Positions 44,039 to 51,814 of a stretch of 64,000 nt of DNA are shown here, one piece after another (positions within the stretch are counted from its first letter, which is position 1; every line of letters begins with the position of its first letter). The notes beneath the pieces are model-generated. The model ran no database searches and had not been told where the DNA came from. It was given only the letters and a program-made list of their open reading frames with translations. Origin of the DNA: Longilinea sp964536805 (GTDB lineage: Bacteria; Chloroflexota; Anaerolineae; Anaerolineales; Anaerolineaceae); contig CAZHYQ010000002.1 in assembly GCA_964536805.1 (NCBI GenBank), forward strand, positions 62,001 through 126,000, read 5' to 3'. A program made the translations under genes and the position numbers.

Positions 44039-45259
44039 GTGCCAGCTTTGAAGGATCCTCAACCGCGCGTCATTCTCGCATTAGCCTGCGCCAGCTTCTT
44101 TGGCCTGGGGGTTGTTTCAGCCGCTGTTGGCCCGGCACTCTCCGAGCTGGCCGCCAAATCATCCAGCAGTCTGGGCGAGGTCGGCGGCCTGTTCACTGCG
44201 CTCTTCTTTGGCTCCTTGATGGCTCAAAGCGTCACTGGTCTTCTGCTGGACCGTTTGGGACCCCGCTGGCTTATCATTGGGGGTTTGTTGATTGTCGGGG
44301 TGGGTTTCTCTGGCGTCGCTCTGGTCACTGCGCTGCCCTGGATGTTGGCGAGTGCAGCCTTCGCCGGGTTGGGTCACGGCACAATTAATGTGGTGATGAA
44401 CGTTTCCATATCCAATTTGTTTTCGCACAAGCGTGCCTCCACGCTCAACCTATTGAATGTCTTCTTTGGCCTTGGTGCCATCATTGCACCGGCAGTGGCC
44501 GGTTTATCGCTGCGCCTTGCCGGTAGTTCGCTGCCAGCCATCTGGTTTGGCGCCGGGCTGGAACTGGCATTGATTCCGCTATTCTTTAGGCTTTTCCATT
44601 CACCTGCGCGATCCGTGAACTCCTTGCCGCAGTCAAGCAATCGCAACCTGCTGGAGTCGCCTGCGCTCTGGCTGTTGGGCATCTTATTATTGCTCTATGT
44701 TGGAAGTGAAAACGGTGCAGGCGGCTGGGTCAGTACGTATATGCAGCAAACCACGGCCTTGGCGGCAGCCACGGCTGCGCTGGCAGCCTCCGGGTTCTGG
44801 CTGGCATACACTGCCGGACGCATGACCGCCGCCTGGTTGGGAACCCACTGGTCAGTGCGTTCATTGCTCACCGCCAGCCTGGGGATCGCCTTTTTGGGTG
44901 GAACAGTAATCGTTGCCAGCACCGGCAGCATTGCGTTTTCAATCCTGGGTTTTCTCCTGCTCGGTTTTGGCTTTGGACCCGTTTATCCGACCACCCTGGC
45001 AGTCATCACAGCCACGTTCAGCCAATCTTCCGGAGCAGCCGCCAGCATGGCGATCGCCATGGGCAGCACTGGCGGGATGCTCATTCCGTGGCTGCAGGGC
45101 ATCATCCTGGAAAACAGCGGGCCACGTTCGGCCGCACTGCTGCTGCCAATTGCCACGTTATTAATGATGGCGTGCATGGCGGCCGCTCGACGTGCCAGGC
45201 ACCGGGAAGCAACATCAAATACGGTTGCTGCCGGTGCAGGCAGCGATGGCAACACATGA
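44039..45259 (+). CDS. Major facilitator superfamily transporter
   Basis: About 406 residues and roughly 12 membrane helices, beginning VILALACASFFGLGVVSAAVGPALSELA. The MFS loop motif LLLDRLGPRWLII is seen after helix 2. The family resembles the fucose/sugar or drug exporter type with a long central loop after helix 6. The start is uncertain: GTG at 44039 or TTG at 44048, both near an AGGTG; the in-frame ATG far upstream (43838) gives a non-membrane leader with no binding site. It is divergent from the P450 and may export the local product, but this is inference. Confidence 0.8.
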   Translation: MPALKDPQPRVILALACASFFGLGVVSAAVGPALSELAAKSSSSLGEVGGLFTALFFGSLMAQSVTGLLLDRLGPRWLIIGGLLIVGVGFSGVALVTALPWMLASAAFAGLGHGTINVVMNVSISNLFSHKRASTLNLLNVFFGLGAIIAPAVAGLSLRLAGSSLPAIWFGAGLELALIPLFFRLFHSPARSVNSLPQSSNRNLLESPALWLLGILLLLYVGSENGAGGWVSTYMQQTTALAAATAALAASGFWLAYTAGRMTAAWLGTHWSVRSLLTASLGIAFLGGTVIVASTGSIAFSILGFLLLGFGFGPVYPTTLAVITATFSQSSGAAASMAIAMGSTGGMLIPWLQGIILENSGPRSAALLLPIATLLMMACMAAARRARHREATSNTVAAGAGSDGNT

Positions 45260-45691
45260 TTCAGGAAATGTATCCGGCCCGCCTGCTACAGAATTACAGC
45301 AAAGAAGTTTTCATCTCAACCTGGCCTGGTTTTCTTATCCAAGCGGACTGAAAGCTCCTGGCGCTAATCATCGGTTATGCTGGTACCCGGTTTGGATTCT
45401 CGCTTTCACCTTTCCGCTACCAAGTGCAACACCCAGTGACAAAACTTACGCCGGCCGGTCATCCACGATGAACCTTTGCGCAGGATCGGACTGCATGATC
45501 CGTTGGATGTGCAGGCATGAAGGTGTCCGCCAATGTGATTTCGCGGACATGATCACGCGGAAGATCCTTTTAGATTTCGGAAGAAGCCAGGCCAAGTTTG
45601 AACTAACTGCCAGAAGTATTGGCTATAATGAATCTGTAAATAATCCATTTTAGAGCTGACCAAATGTTCAGCTTTCACGCGAGGTGCCTGT
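45260..45691. other. Intergenic stretch before the nitroreductase gene
   Basis: No supported gene; open frames here have no start signals and no recognisable domain. A perfect TATAAT at 45624-45629, 62 bases before the nitroreductase ATG, is the best promoter element, with TTGAAC 20 bases upstream (45598-45603), a long spacer. Confidence 0.4.
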
Positions 45692-46204
45692 ATGAATGTA
45701 TCAGAAGCAATTCGCCTCAAACGCGCCGTCCGCGAGTTCCAAAAAGAGCCGCTTGAACCGGACAACCTGAACGCCATCCTTAACGCCGGCCGGCAGGCGC
45801 AATCTTCCAAGAACACCCAGCCCTGGCATTTCATTGCCATTCAGGACCGCGAAACGCTGATCGCGCTTTCAAAACTAGGCCCGTGGGCTGGCCATCTGGC
45901 TGGCGCTGCCCTGGGAGTGGCAATCGTACACCCGGATCCGGCAGAACGGTTTCAAATCATGTTCGATATCGGGCAGGCAGCCGCCTATATGCAGTTGGCA
46001 GCCTGGGAATTGGAGATCGGCTCCTGCCTGGCCAGCATTTACGAACCCGATAAAGCCCGCGATCTGCTTGGCTTCCCGCCGGAATTCCACCTGCGTATCT
46101 GCATTTCGTTCGGTTATCCGTTGATGGCAGAAAAACTGACTCTACCTCCCAAAGCCGGCGGCCGGCAGTCTTTTAAACAGGTGGTGCACTGGGACCGCTG
46201 GTAA
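45692..46204 (+). CDS. Nitroreductase-family flavoprotein
   Basis: A 170-residue FMN-binding protein. The start VSEAIRLKRAVREFQKEPLEPDNLNAIL, then AGRQAQSSKNTQPWHFI (FMN contacts) and FGYPL near the end are standard for the family. It is at the short end of the family (170 against 180-220). GAGGTG lies before the ATG. It probably uses NAD(P)H to reduce nitro compounds, quinones or flavin. A terminator follows directly. Confidence 0.9.
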   Translation: MNVSEAIRLKRAVREFQKEPLEPDNLNAILNAGRQAQSSKNTQPWHFIAIQDRETLIALSKLGPWAGHLAGAALGVAIVHPDPAERFQIMFDIGQAAAYMQLAAWELEIGSCLASIYEPDKARDLLGFPPEFHLRICISFGYPLMAEKLTLPPKAGGRQSFKQVVHWDRW

Positions 46205-46212
46205 CAAACGCA

Positions 46213-46242
46213 AAATCGCCGGTTTTCCCGGCGATTTTTTTT
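46213..46242 (+). terminator. Terminator after the nitroreductase gene
   Basis: A perfect 10-base stem (46213-46222 with 46228-46237), 5-base loop and a run of T. The A-rich other side can also serve the convergent bacterioferritin gene. Confidence 0.9.
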
Positions 46243-46262
46243 CTGTCCACTGAAATTGAATA

Positions 46263-46727
46263 TCAAACCTGCTGAGCGAGGTAATTCTCAATACCCATCA
46301 GCCGGATCTGATCGAGTTGTGCCTCCAACCAATCGATGTGTTCTTCCTCGTCATTCAAGATCGATTCAAACAACGAACGGGTGCCGTTATCGCCCAAGCT
46401 GGCGGCTTGCTGAACTGCGGCATTATAAGCTTTGACCGCGCCCTGCTCCGACAGGTAATCGTTCTGCAGCTGTTCTGCCACCTCGACGCCGATGTGCATC
46501 GGGTTCAAATTGCTGACCACAGGACGGCCTTCCAGGTAGAGAATCCGGGCGATCAACCGTTCGGCATGCTTCATTTCCTCAATGGCACGTTTTTCAACTG
46601 CGTCATGCAGCTTCTCGAGCCCCCAGTTGGCGCACATTTCCGAGTGAACAATGTATTGGTTAACGGCCGTTAGCTCGTCGGCCAGTTGTTCATTGAGCGT
46701 TTGCAGGATTTTTTCAAGCCCTTTCAT
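46263..46727 (-). CDS. bfr: Bacterioferritin
   Basis: A 154-residue iron-storage subunit of the 24-mer shell. All ferroxidase ligands can be matched: Glu 18 (ADELTAVNQY), Glu 51 and His 54 (IEEMKHAERL), Glu 94 (SEQGAVKAYN), Glu 127 and His 130 (NDEEEHIDWL). Met 52, the heme ligand, is present. I set the start at ATG 46727 behind AAGGAG; an in-frame ATG 20 codons upstream would start inside the promoter. A strong promoter is at 46759-46787. Confidence 0.96.
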   Translation of the reverse strand: MKGLEKILQTLNEQLADELTAVNQYIVHSEMCANWGLEKLHDAVEKRAIEEMKHAERLIARILYLEGRPVVSNLNPMHIGVEVAEQLQNDYLSEQGAVKAYNAAVQQAASLGDNGTRSLFESILNDEEEHIDWLEAQLDQIRLMGIENYLAQQV

Positions 46728-46758
46728 CTCGGCACTCCTTATCAGGGTATTTCCATTA

Positions 46759-46787
46759 AGAATAGCAACTGCGTGGCTATATGTCAA
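46759..46787 (-). promoter_or_regulatory. Promoter of bfr
   Basis: On the minus strand a perfect TTGACA (46782-46787) and TATTCT (46759-46764) are separated by 17 bases. The surrounding DNA is AT-rich with a TGTACA palindrome upstream, but no recognisable iron box. Confidence 0.75.
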
Positions 46788-46869
46788 ATATAAATGTACA
46801 GTTTACAAGAACATACCTAAAAGCAGGAATACCTGCCGGAAACCAGGACGGAAAACCTGACCTCTGGTA

Positions 46870-47265
46870 TTAAGCAACCAACTGGGTATACACCTTGAAA
46901 GTCGGCGGGGTTTCTATCGTCTTTTTGACCTTGCACTGGTCGGCTGAGCGGATTAGCGCATCGTAATACTTCACCGGGAAGCTGGGCGGAACCTGAATCT
47001 CAAGGTCGATGTGTTCCATCATGCCTGTCATCCGGTTGGATTGAACACGCTGAACGATGCGGATGCCATCCGTGGCCAGACCGCGTTGCCTGCAAAAATT
47101 GAGCACATAGATGCCGGCGCAGGTGCCAAGGGATGAAAGAAACAATGCAAAGGGGGTCGGCGCGGAAGGATTGTGGGTTGGTGAGGGCTGGTCCGTCTGC
47201 ACGGTGATGCTTCCAAAATGCGCGTCAACGCGATCGCCGCCGGGAAAATCGATAATCATTTCCAT
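46870..47265 (-). CDS. OsmC-family protein
   Basis: A 131-residue OsmC/Ohr-fold protein. The family pattern PTPFALFLSSLGTCAGIYVLNF (read in two parts: PTPFALFLSSLGTCAGIY, VLNFCRQRG) places the first redox cysteine near residue 48; the second is in SADQCKVKKTI near 110. Such proteins detoxify organic hydroperoxides using paired cysteines. The ATG follows AGGAGAAA at nine bases. It lies near bfr and a nitroreductase, in line with a small oxidative-stress neighbourhood. Confidence 0.87.
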   Translation of the reverse strand: MEMIIDFPGGDRVDAHFGSITVQTDQPSPTHNPSAPTPFALFLSSLGTCAGIYVLNFCRQRGLATDGIRIVQRVQSNRMTGMMEHIDLEIQVPPSFPVKYYDALIRSADQCKVKKTIETPPTFKVYTQLVA

Positions 47266-47315
47266 AATTCATTTCTCCTGTGAAGTAGGTTTCAAAAAAT
47301 TAGATGCTCTACCCA

Positions 47316-48599
47316 TTATAAAGTGACACTTTGAGGCTCAGCAATTGCCGGCTTGCGCTGCCAAAAATAGCGCCAATAAAGGTATACCGAAAGGACGTAC
47401 ATGATGATCGTGCCAATATATGTGGGTCCAAAGCCATAATTAACCTGGATCCAACCCGAAATGGTTGGACTGAAAGCCCAACCGAAACTGCTTGCCATGC
47501 TGACCAAGCTGGCCACGGTCGCCCGCGCCGATGGCTCGACCTTTTCCATCACGAAGGTCTGGTACACCGGACCGCTCATGTTCATCAATGCCAGGCGAAT
47601 ATAGTAAGCAAAGGCCGCAATGCCAAACCAGGGAGCAAATCCCAACAGGATCAGAAAAGGAATGGATAGTCCCTGCGTAATCACCACCAGTTGAATCTTC
47701 CCAAGCCGGTCTGCCAGAGGGGGAGCCAACAGAATGCCAATGCCCATGGCCAGCGAGCCCCAGGCAAACAGCGAGCCGATGACCGTATCCGGTTGGTGGT
47801 GCACCTGGCGGAAAAAAACATTCATAAAGGGCATGATCAGACCGGCTCCGATGGATGTGACCAGCATGGGTAGAATGAGTTTTCCAAGCAGGGCCGGCTG
47901 CTTGCGAAAGTAAGTGATGGGCGCAAACAATGAGCGTTGTTCCTTGTTCAACCGCTTTGTACGCATGAGAAAAAGCGGGACCACTGCCAGCAAGGCCACG
48001 CCGGCAATGACCATTAATGAAGCACCATAAGCCTGCGTGCTTGTGGCCAGAACGCCTTGCGCTGTGCCCAGCCAGGTCGGCAGGTAGCCGCCAATCCAGT
48101 TGCCCACAAAGGCTGAGGCGGTCTGAAAACCGGAACTGAAGCTGAAAAGGTAGGTGCGTTCCTTTTCGCTGGAGTTTTCCATCAGGAACGGTCCCATGGT
48201 AACGCCCGCGAGACTCTGGGCAAATCCCAACAGCACGTTGGCTGCCACAAACACCGGCACCGATGGGAAGAACACCATCAGCAATATGGCCAGCCCGGAG
48301 AATGTCATGCCGCTGATTAAGGAGGTTTTTCGACCGAGAAAATCAGCCAGGTAGCCCATGGGCAAAGCCACCAACAGCGCAGTCAGGCTGCTGGTTGTCA
48401 CCAGATTGCCCAAAATGGCTTCATCATAGCCCAGACTTAGAATGTAAAAATTAAACAGCAACCGGAATACGCCCATGGAGGCGCCGGAAATTACCGCGCT
48501 CAGCAAGTAGAGACGGGCATTCGGGTGAAAGGCACTGATGCGTTCCCCGTAGGTTGCCATCACCCGATTAAGTCGGGCAAGGGGCTTTGAATTACCCAA
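47316..48599 (-). CDS. MFS transporter coupled to an ArsR-family regulator
   Basis: A 427-residue transporter with about 12 membrane helices (LYLLSAVISGASMGVFRLLF first) and the loop motif GYLADFLGRKTSLI after helix 2. I chose the TTG at 48599, which lies five bases after a perfect GGAGG and overlaps the end of the upstream ArsR gene by eight bases; ATG 48560 is an alternative. Such an overlap implies translational coupling, so the pair is likely a regulator and its efflux pump. The substrate is unknown. Confidence 0.85.
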   Translation of the reverse strand: MGNSKPLARLNRVMATYGERISAFHPNARLYLLSAVISGASMGVFRLLFNFYILSLGYDEAILGNLVTTSSLTALLVALPMGYLADFLGRKTSLISGMTFSGLAILLMVFFPSVPVFVAANVLLGFAQSLAGVTMGPFLMENSSEKERTYLFSFSSGFQTASAFVGNWIGGYLPTWLGTAQGVLATSTQAYGASLMVIAGVALLAVVPLFLMRTKRLNKEQRSLFAPITYFRKQPALLGKLILPMLVTSIGAGLIMPFMNVFFRQVHHQPDTVIGSLFAWGSLAMGIGILLAPPLADRLGKIQLVVITQGLSIPFLILLGFAPWFGIAAFAYYIRLALMNMSGPVYQTFVMEKVEPSARATVASLVSMASSFGWAFSPTISGWIQVNYGFGPTYIGTIIMYVLSVYLYWRYFWQRKPAIAEPQSVTL

Positions 48600-49683
48600 T
48601 CGAACCTCCAGAATTGTCAGGCTCTTTTCCTGGTTGTATTTTCTCTGACAGGAATTCATCCAAAAGGCTTTGCGAGGCGCGCAATGCATCCCGCCGTAAT
48701 GCGTACCGTTTTTCACCATCAACCAGGAACATCACCTGCACCAACCCCGCCAAGCGTAACTCCTTCAAATGATGGACCACCGTCGGCGCACGCAGCCGCA
48801 GCCTGCGCGCAAGCTCGCTGGGGGTAAACGGCTGTTCAGCCAGATAACGCATGATACGCAACCGGGTGGGGTCAGCCAGCGCCTTCAGTGTTTCCACCAA
48901 TCCGTCGGGAACATTCTCGCCAGGCACCAAACCAGCCAGTCCAGATCGAATCCCAAAAAGCATCCCTCCCCGCCCGGGTCCAGTCAAACCAAAAAAGATT
49001 AATGGACTTGCCCAGAACGATGGTGCCAGGTTCAATTCACGCAATTCTTCCACCTGTGCCAGTTGCACACCATTTGATAATTGTTCGACCAGCGGGCCGG
49101 GCGCCATGCTAGTTGCCATTTTTTGCGCTTTCTCCAATCCAGCCTGCAACAGCGGACGAATGCGATCTTCTTCTTCAGTAAAAAATACCAGATAGTAGGT
49201 ATAAAGCACCTCCAGGTAGCGGTCGCCGAATGCCGCGGGCTGGCTCCAGGCATTGCATAAAGCGTTCAGATCCTCGTTGTGAAGCGGGCTATGGCGGCGG
49301 TTATGGAAAGCCCTGATCAAATCAAGATCTGCTGCCATCCATCCGCCTCGCGCAGAGATGCCGGTCAATGTTTCCCGCAATTCAACCGGTGCATCATACG
49401 GCAGCATTAACACCTCGATCCGCTTCGCTGGTGCGAGACTCTCCAAAGCGGTCAGCGCATCCTTTGCGTCCCGTTTTCCTTGTGGCAGCGATGCAAGCCA
49501 GGTCAGCGGTACGCGCAAAAAGCGTTGAGCCTGTTCCAGAAATTCACGTTGATCTGACGGCAGACGCGAACGCACGCCGGCGGCCCATGACGGACGCAAA
49601 CCAAATTCGCCTGCGTGATTTAGCACATACAGGCTAACAAAAAAATCATATCCAGTACCGGAATGCCAGGTTAATGTGACCAT
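48592..49683 (-). CDS. ArsR-family regulator with a large N-terminal domain
   Basis: A 363-residue protein, about three times the usual ArsR length. The C-terminal part (about 265-345) is a winged helix: VETLKALADPTRLRIMRYL, TPSELARRLRLRAPTVVHHLKELRLAGLV, and VDGEKRYALRRDAL. The N-terminal 250 residues (start VTLTWHSGTGYDFFVSLYVL) resemble the DUF5937-type domain seen before ArsR helices in other bacteria and probably sense a ligand; no metal-binding CxC motif is present. No Shine-Dalgarno precedes the ATG. A palindrome overlapping its promoter suggests autoregulation. Confidence 0.85.
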   Translation of the reverse strand: MVTLTWHSGTGYDFFVSLYVLNHAGEFGLRPSWAAGVRSRLPSDQREFLEQAQRFLRVPLTWLASLPQGKRDAKDALTALESLAPAKRIEVLMLPYDAPVELRETLTGISARGGWMAADLDLIRAFHNRRHSPLHNEDLNALCNAWSQPAAFGDRYLEVLYTYYLVFFTEEEDRIRPLLQAGLEKAQKMATSMAPGPLVEQLSNGVQLAQVEELRELNLAPSFWASPLIFFGLTGPGRGGMLFGIRSGLAGLVPGENVPDGLVETLKALADPTRLRIMRYLAEQPFTPSELARRLRLRAPTVVHHLKELRLAGLVQVMFLVDGEKRYALRRDALRASQSLLDEFLSEKIQPGKEPDNSGGSIG

Positions 49684-49705
49684 GAATTATAGTGATGTTC
49701 CGCAG

Positions 49706-49743
49706 TTAGATAATAATCTAATAAGCAAAATGGATCAATGCAA
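49706..49743 (-). promoter_or_regulatory. Promoter and palindromic operator of the ArsR-MFS operon
   Basis: On the minus strand TTGCAT (49738-49743) and TAGATT (49715-49720) are 17 bases apart. The inverted repeat TTAGAT-N4-ATCTAA (49706-49721) covers the -10. AT-rich inverted repeats over the promoter are typical ArsR binding sites. Confidence 0.6.
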
Positions 49744-49854
49744 TTCTGTCATAATCGCCAATTCAAAGGTGTGAAATTGTCGGTGAGCTTTGTCCCGGCG
49801 ATGAGGATGTTTGCCACTACCTTCCGGGGCGCCGTTTCATTAACATAACCTGAA

Positions 49855-50328
49855 ATGTTCTTGCAACAATTTGCCGACTTGTCTTTTTTTCAGGGATTCA
49901 CGCCTGAACAGATCGGGGAAATTTATCCGATCCTGGATTTGATTCCTTGCAACAAAAATGCCGTCATCTTCCAACAGGGGCAATGTACCGATTACCTTTA
50001 TATTCTTGATAAGGGCGAGGTCGTAGTTCAATATAAACCATACGACGGCCCGCCGCTGGTCGTTGCCCGCATCCACCCTGGCGGCGTTTTTGGCTGGTCG
50101 GCTGCTCTTGGCCGTGAATCCTATACATCGGGTGCTCTGGCGACGGAATCCGGCCTGGCCATCCGCATTCGCAAAGATTCTCTGCGGCAATTTTGCAGCC
50201 AGCACCCGGAAACGGGTAAAATACTATTGGAACGGTTGGCATGTGTCATCGCCGAGCGCATTAAGAACACCCACAATGAAGTGCTGAACATTCTCACCAA
50301 TGGTATTGATAACAATTCTGCTCGCTGA
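49855..50328 (+). CDS. Cyclic-nucleotide-binding-domain protein without DNA-binding domain
   Basis: A 157-residue protein made almost only of a CRP-type cyclic-nucleotide-binding fold: LSFFQGFTPEQIGEIYPIL, then IFQQGQCTDYLYILDKGEVVV and PGGVFGWSAAL. The helix that usually leads to a helix-turn-helix (LLERLACVIAERI) is present, but the protein stops shortly after. The phosphate-binding arginine region is ALGRESYTSGALA. It may sense a ligand and pass the signal by protein contact. A NifU-like gene starts 17 bases downstream, so the two are probably cotranscribed. Confidence 0.82.
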   Translation: MFLQQFADLSFFQGFTPEQIGEIYPILDLIPCNKNAVIFQQGQCTDYLYILDKGEVVVQYKPYDGPPLVVARIHPGGVFGWSAALGRESYTSGALATESGLAIRIRKDSLRQFCSQHPETGKILLERLACVIAERIKNTHNEVLNILTNGIDNNSAR

Positions 50329-50345
50329 CGGAGGATCGATCAATC

Positions 50346-50600
50346 ATGAGTGACCAACCTGTTATTCCCAGCTTCCCGGTCGAGGACCAGATTCGCGGCC
50401 TCGTTGAACAACTGGATGCCTATATCGCTCATTATCACGGCGGCAGCGTGGAATTCGTGTCATTTGACGGCAAGGTCGTAAAGGTGCGCCTGGGCGGCGC
50501 CTGCCTTGGCTGTCCGCTTTCACCCGTGACTTTGAAAGGTTGGGTGGAAGGTACGGTAAGGCAATTCTTCCCGGAAATTGAAGCCGTTGTTGCGGCTTAA
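50346..50600 (+). CDS. NifU C-terminal-domain (Nfu-like) Fe-S scaffold protein
   Basis: An 84-residue protein with the conserved Nfu core GGACLGCPLSPVTLKGWVEG, where the CxxC pair binds a 4Fe-4S cluster for delivery to target proteins, followed by FPEIEAVVA. No other domain is present, so it is the smallest Nfu type. GGAGGATC lies upstream of the ATG. It is the second gene behind the cNMP-binding-domain gene and is followed by a strong terminator. Confidence 0.92.
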   Translation: MSDQPVIPSFPVEDQIRGLVEQLDAYIAHYHGGSVEFVSFDGKVVKVRLGGACLGCPLSPVTLKGWVEGTVRQFFPEIEAVVAA

Positions 50601-50604
50601 AATA

Positions 50605-50647
50605 AAAACAGAAGCCGGGGTAAATCAACCCGGCTTCTGTTTTTTTG
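50605..50647. terminator. Bidirectional terminator between the NifU-like gene and the convergent small-protein gene
   Basis: A perfect 15-base stem (50605-50619 with 50629-50643) with A-run on the left and T-run on the right, so it can work on both strands. Confidence 0.92.
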
Positions 50648-50657
50648 CCTCCATCAG

Positions 50658-51050
50658 TTATTCCAGAAAAACTTCCACGCGTTCGCAATCCTTCTCGTCG
50701 ATAACGTCCAAAACCTGACCGGTCGCGCCAGACTGAATCAGGGTCATCAACTCGTTCATATCCAAACCCTGCACTTCGGGAGAAAAACGCGCGCCCATTT
50801 TCATGCCGGCGCTTAACACATTTACCGGCAGGCGAACATTCACCCGGGTCTTGCCTGAGTTCGTATCGGTCACCCGCACGCGAAACCAGCGGGCTCCATG
50901 TCCGCCTGCAACGGCGGTTCCGCCCGGTTTCTCAACGGCTGCCTGTGCGGCCGAATCCAAACTCTCCAACAGCCGGATGCCTTCTTCGGCTGTAATTTTT
51001 CCATCCTGGATGAGTTGGAGAACGCGCAGACGTTCCTCTGAGGTTGGCAT
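50658..51050 (-). CDS. SHOCT-like/DUF4097-associated small protein
   Basis: A 130-residue protein. Its first 35 residues (ERLRVLQLIQDGKITAEEGIRLLESL) match the helical SHOCT-like segment found at the N-terminus of YvlB/LiaX-type proteins. After a glycine-rich linker comes a beta-rich half with RVRVTDTNSGKTRVNVRLPV, also seen in those proteins. Function is unknown; relatives are linked to envelope stress. It is the last gene of a run that includes prs and mutM. Confidence 0.7.
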   Translation of the reverse strand: MPTSEERLRVLQLIQDGKITAEEGIRLLESLDSAAQAAVEKPGGTAVAGGHGARWFRVRVTDTNSGKTRVNVRLPVNVLSAGMKMGARFSPEVQGLDMNELMTLIQSGATGQVLDVIDEKDCERVEVFLE

Positions 51051-51124
51051 GCCGTCTTTCCTTCCAATCGCCCTAGTGGACGTAAAGGCATTTTACCGCG
51101 AACAGATAAAAAATTCCACCACGT

Positions 51125-51814
51125 TTATCGGGCGTGCTCCGACCGCCGTTCCCATTCCGCCACTGCCGCGCGAATGAGCTTTTGAATTTCTGGATCCGGA
51201 ACGTTTTCAACCCCCAGGTAGCGGGCGCCATCCACCCATACCACAATCCCTTCCCTGAAATCATGGCTGATCTTGACCGAATAAGGCTGATCCGAACGGT
51301 CAGCCAGATCTTGAAGAATTTCGTCGATCTCCTCAACCATCGATTTCTCTCTTACCAAAGGTGGGACAACCACAGGAACAGGTGGAGTACTCATGCCCTT
51401 TACCGGGGTTGGTTTTTGAACAGGTGGAGGGGGTATGCGTGCAGGAGCAGGGGCAGGGGCCGGAACAGGGGCAGGCTCAACCGCAGGCGGTTGAACGACC
51501 TCGGTTGTTCCTTGCCAGGCAGACCATTTTTCCGCAATTTCCTTGAGCTCCTGGCGGTCTTCCGGATTGGCCTGTTCGAACTCCGTGATCACCCGGCCTT
51601 TCAATTCAGTCAGCAGTTTGCCATCCGCGCTGCTCCACAGTCGCATCAGTGCTGTGTGCTGAGTCCGGTCGATTTCCTCGGGAATTTGGTCGCCGCTCGC
51701 GCGTAATTGCTTCTTTTCGCGCTCTGCAACCACCAATGCGACTAATGCGCCGGCAATGAAGCCGATGGTTACGAAAACAAAAGCAAGGATGAGATAAATC
51801 GTGATGGGCTGCAT
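51125..51814 (-). CDS. Membrane-anchored protein with proline-rich linker, function unknown
   Basis: A 229-residue protein: one N-terminal membrane helix (YLILAFVFVTIGFIAGALVALVV), a charged region (about 30-100), a proline-rich linker of repeating Pro-Ala and Pro-Val pairs (about 107-155) and a compact C-terminal part (VEEIDEILQDLADR, then GIVVWVDGARYLGVENVPDPEIQKLIRAAV). I do not recognise the C-terminal domain. The start overlaps the mutM stop as TAATG behind GGGAGG, so it is translationally coupled to mutM. Confidence 0.7.
   Translation of the reverse strand: MQPITIYLILAFVFVTIGFIAGALVALVVAEREKKQLRASGDQIPEEIDRTQHTALMRLWSSADGKLLTELKGRVITEFEQANPEDRQELKEIAEKWSAWQGTTEVVQPPAVEPAPVPAPAPAPARIPPPPVQKPTPVKGMSTPPVPVVVPPLVREKSMVEEIDEILQDLADRSDQPYSVKISHDFREGIVVWVDGARYLGVENVPDPEIQKLIRAAVAEWERRSEHAR

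Noticed and set aside
45192..45653. Open plus-strand frame of 153 codons after the MFS gene
   Set aside because: It starts inside the MFS gene, has no start signals and no protein-like hydrophobic or domain pattern.
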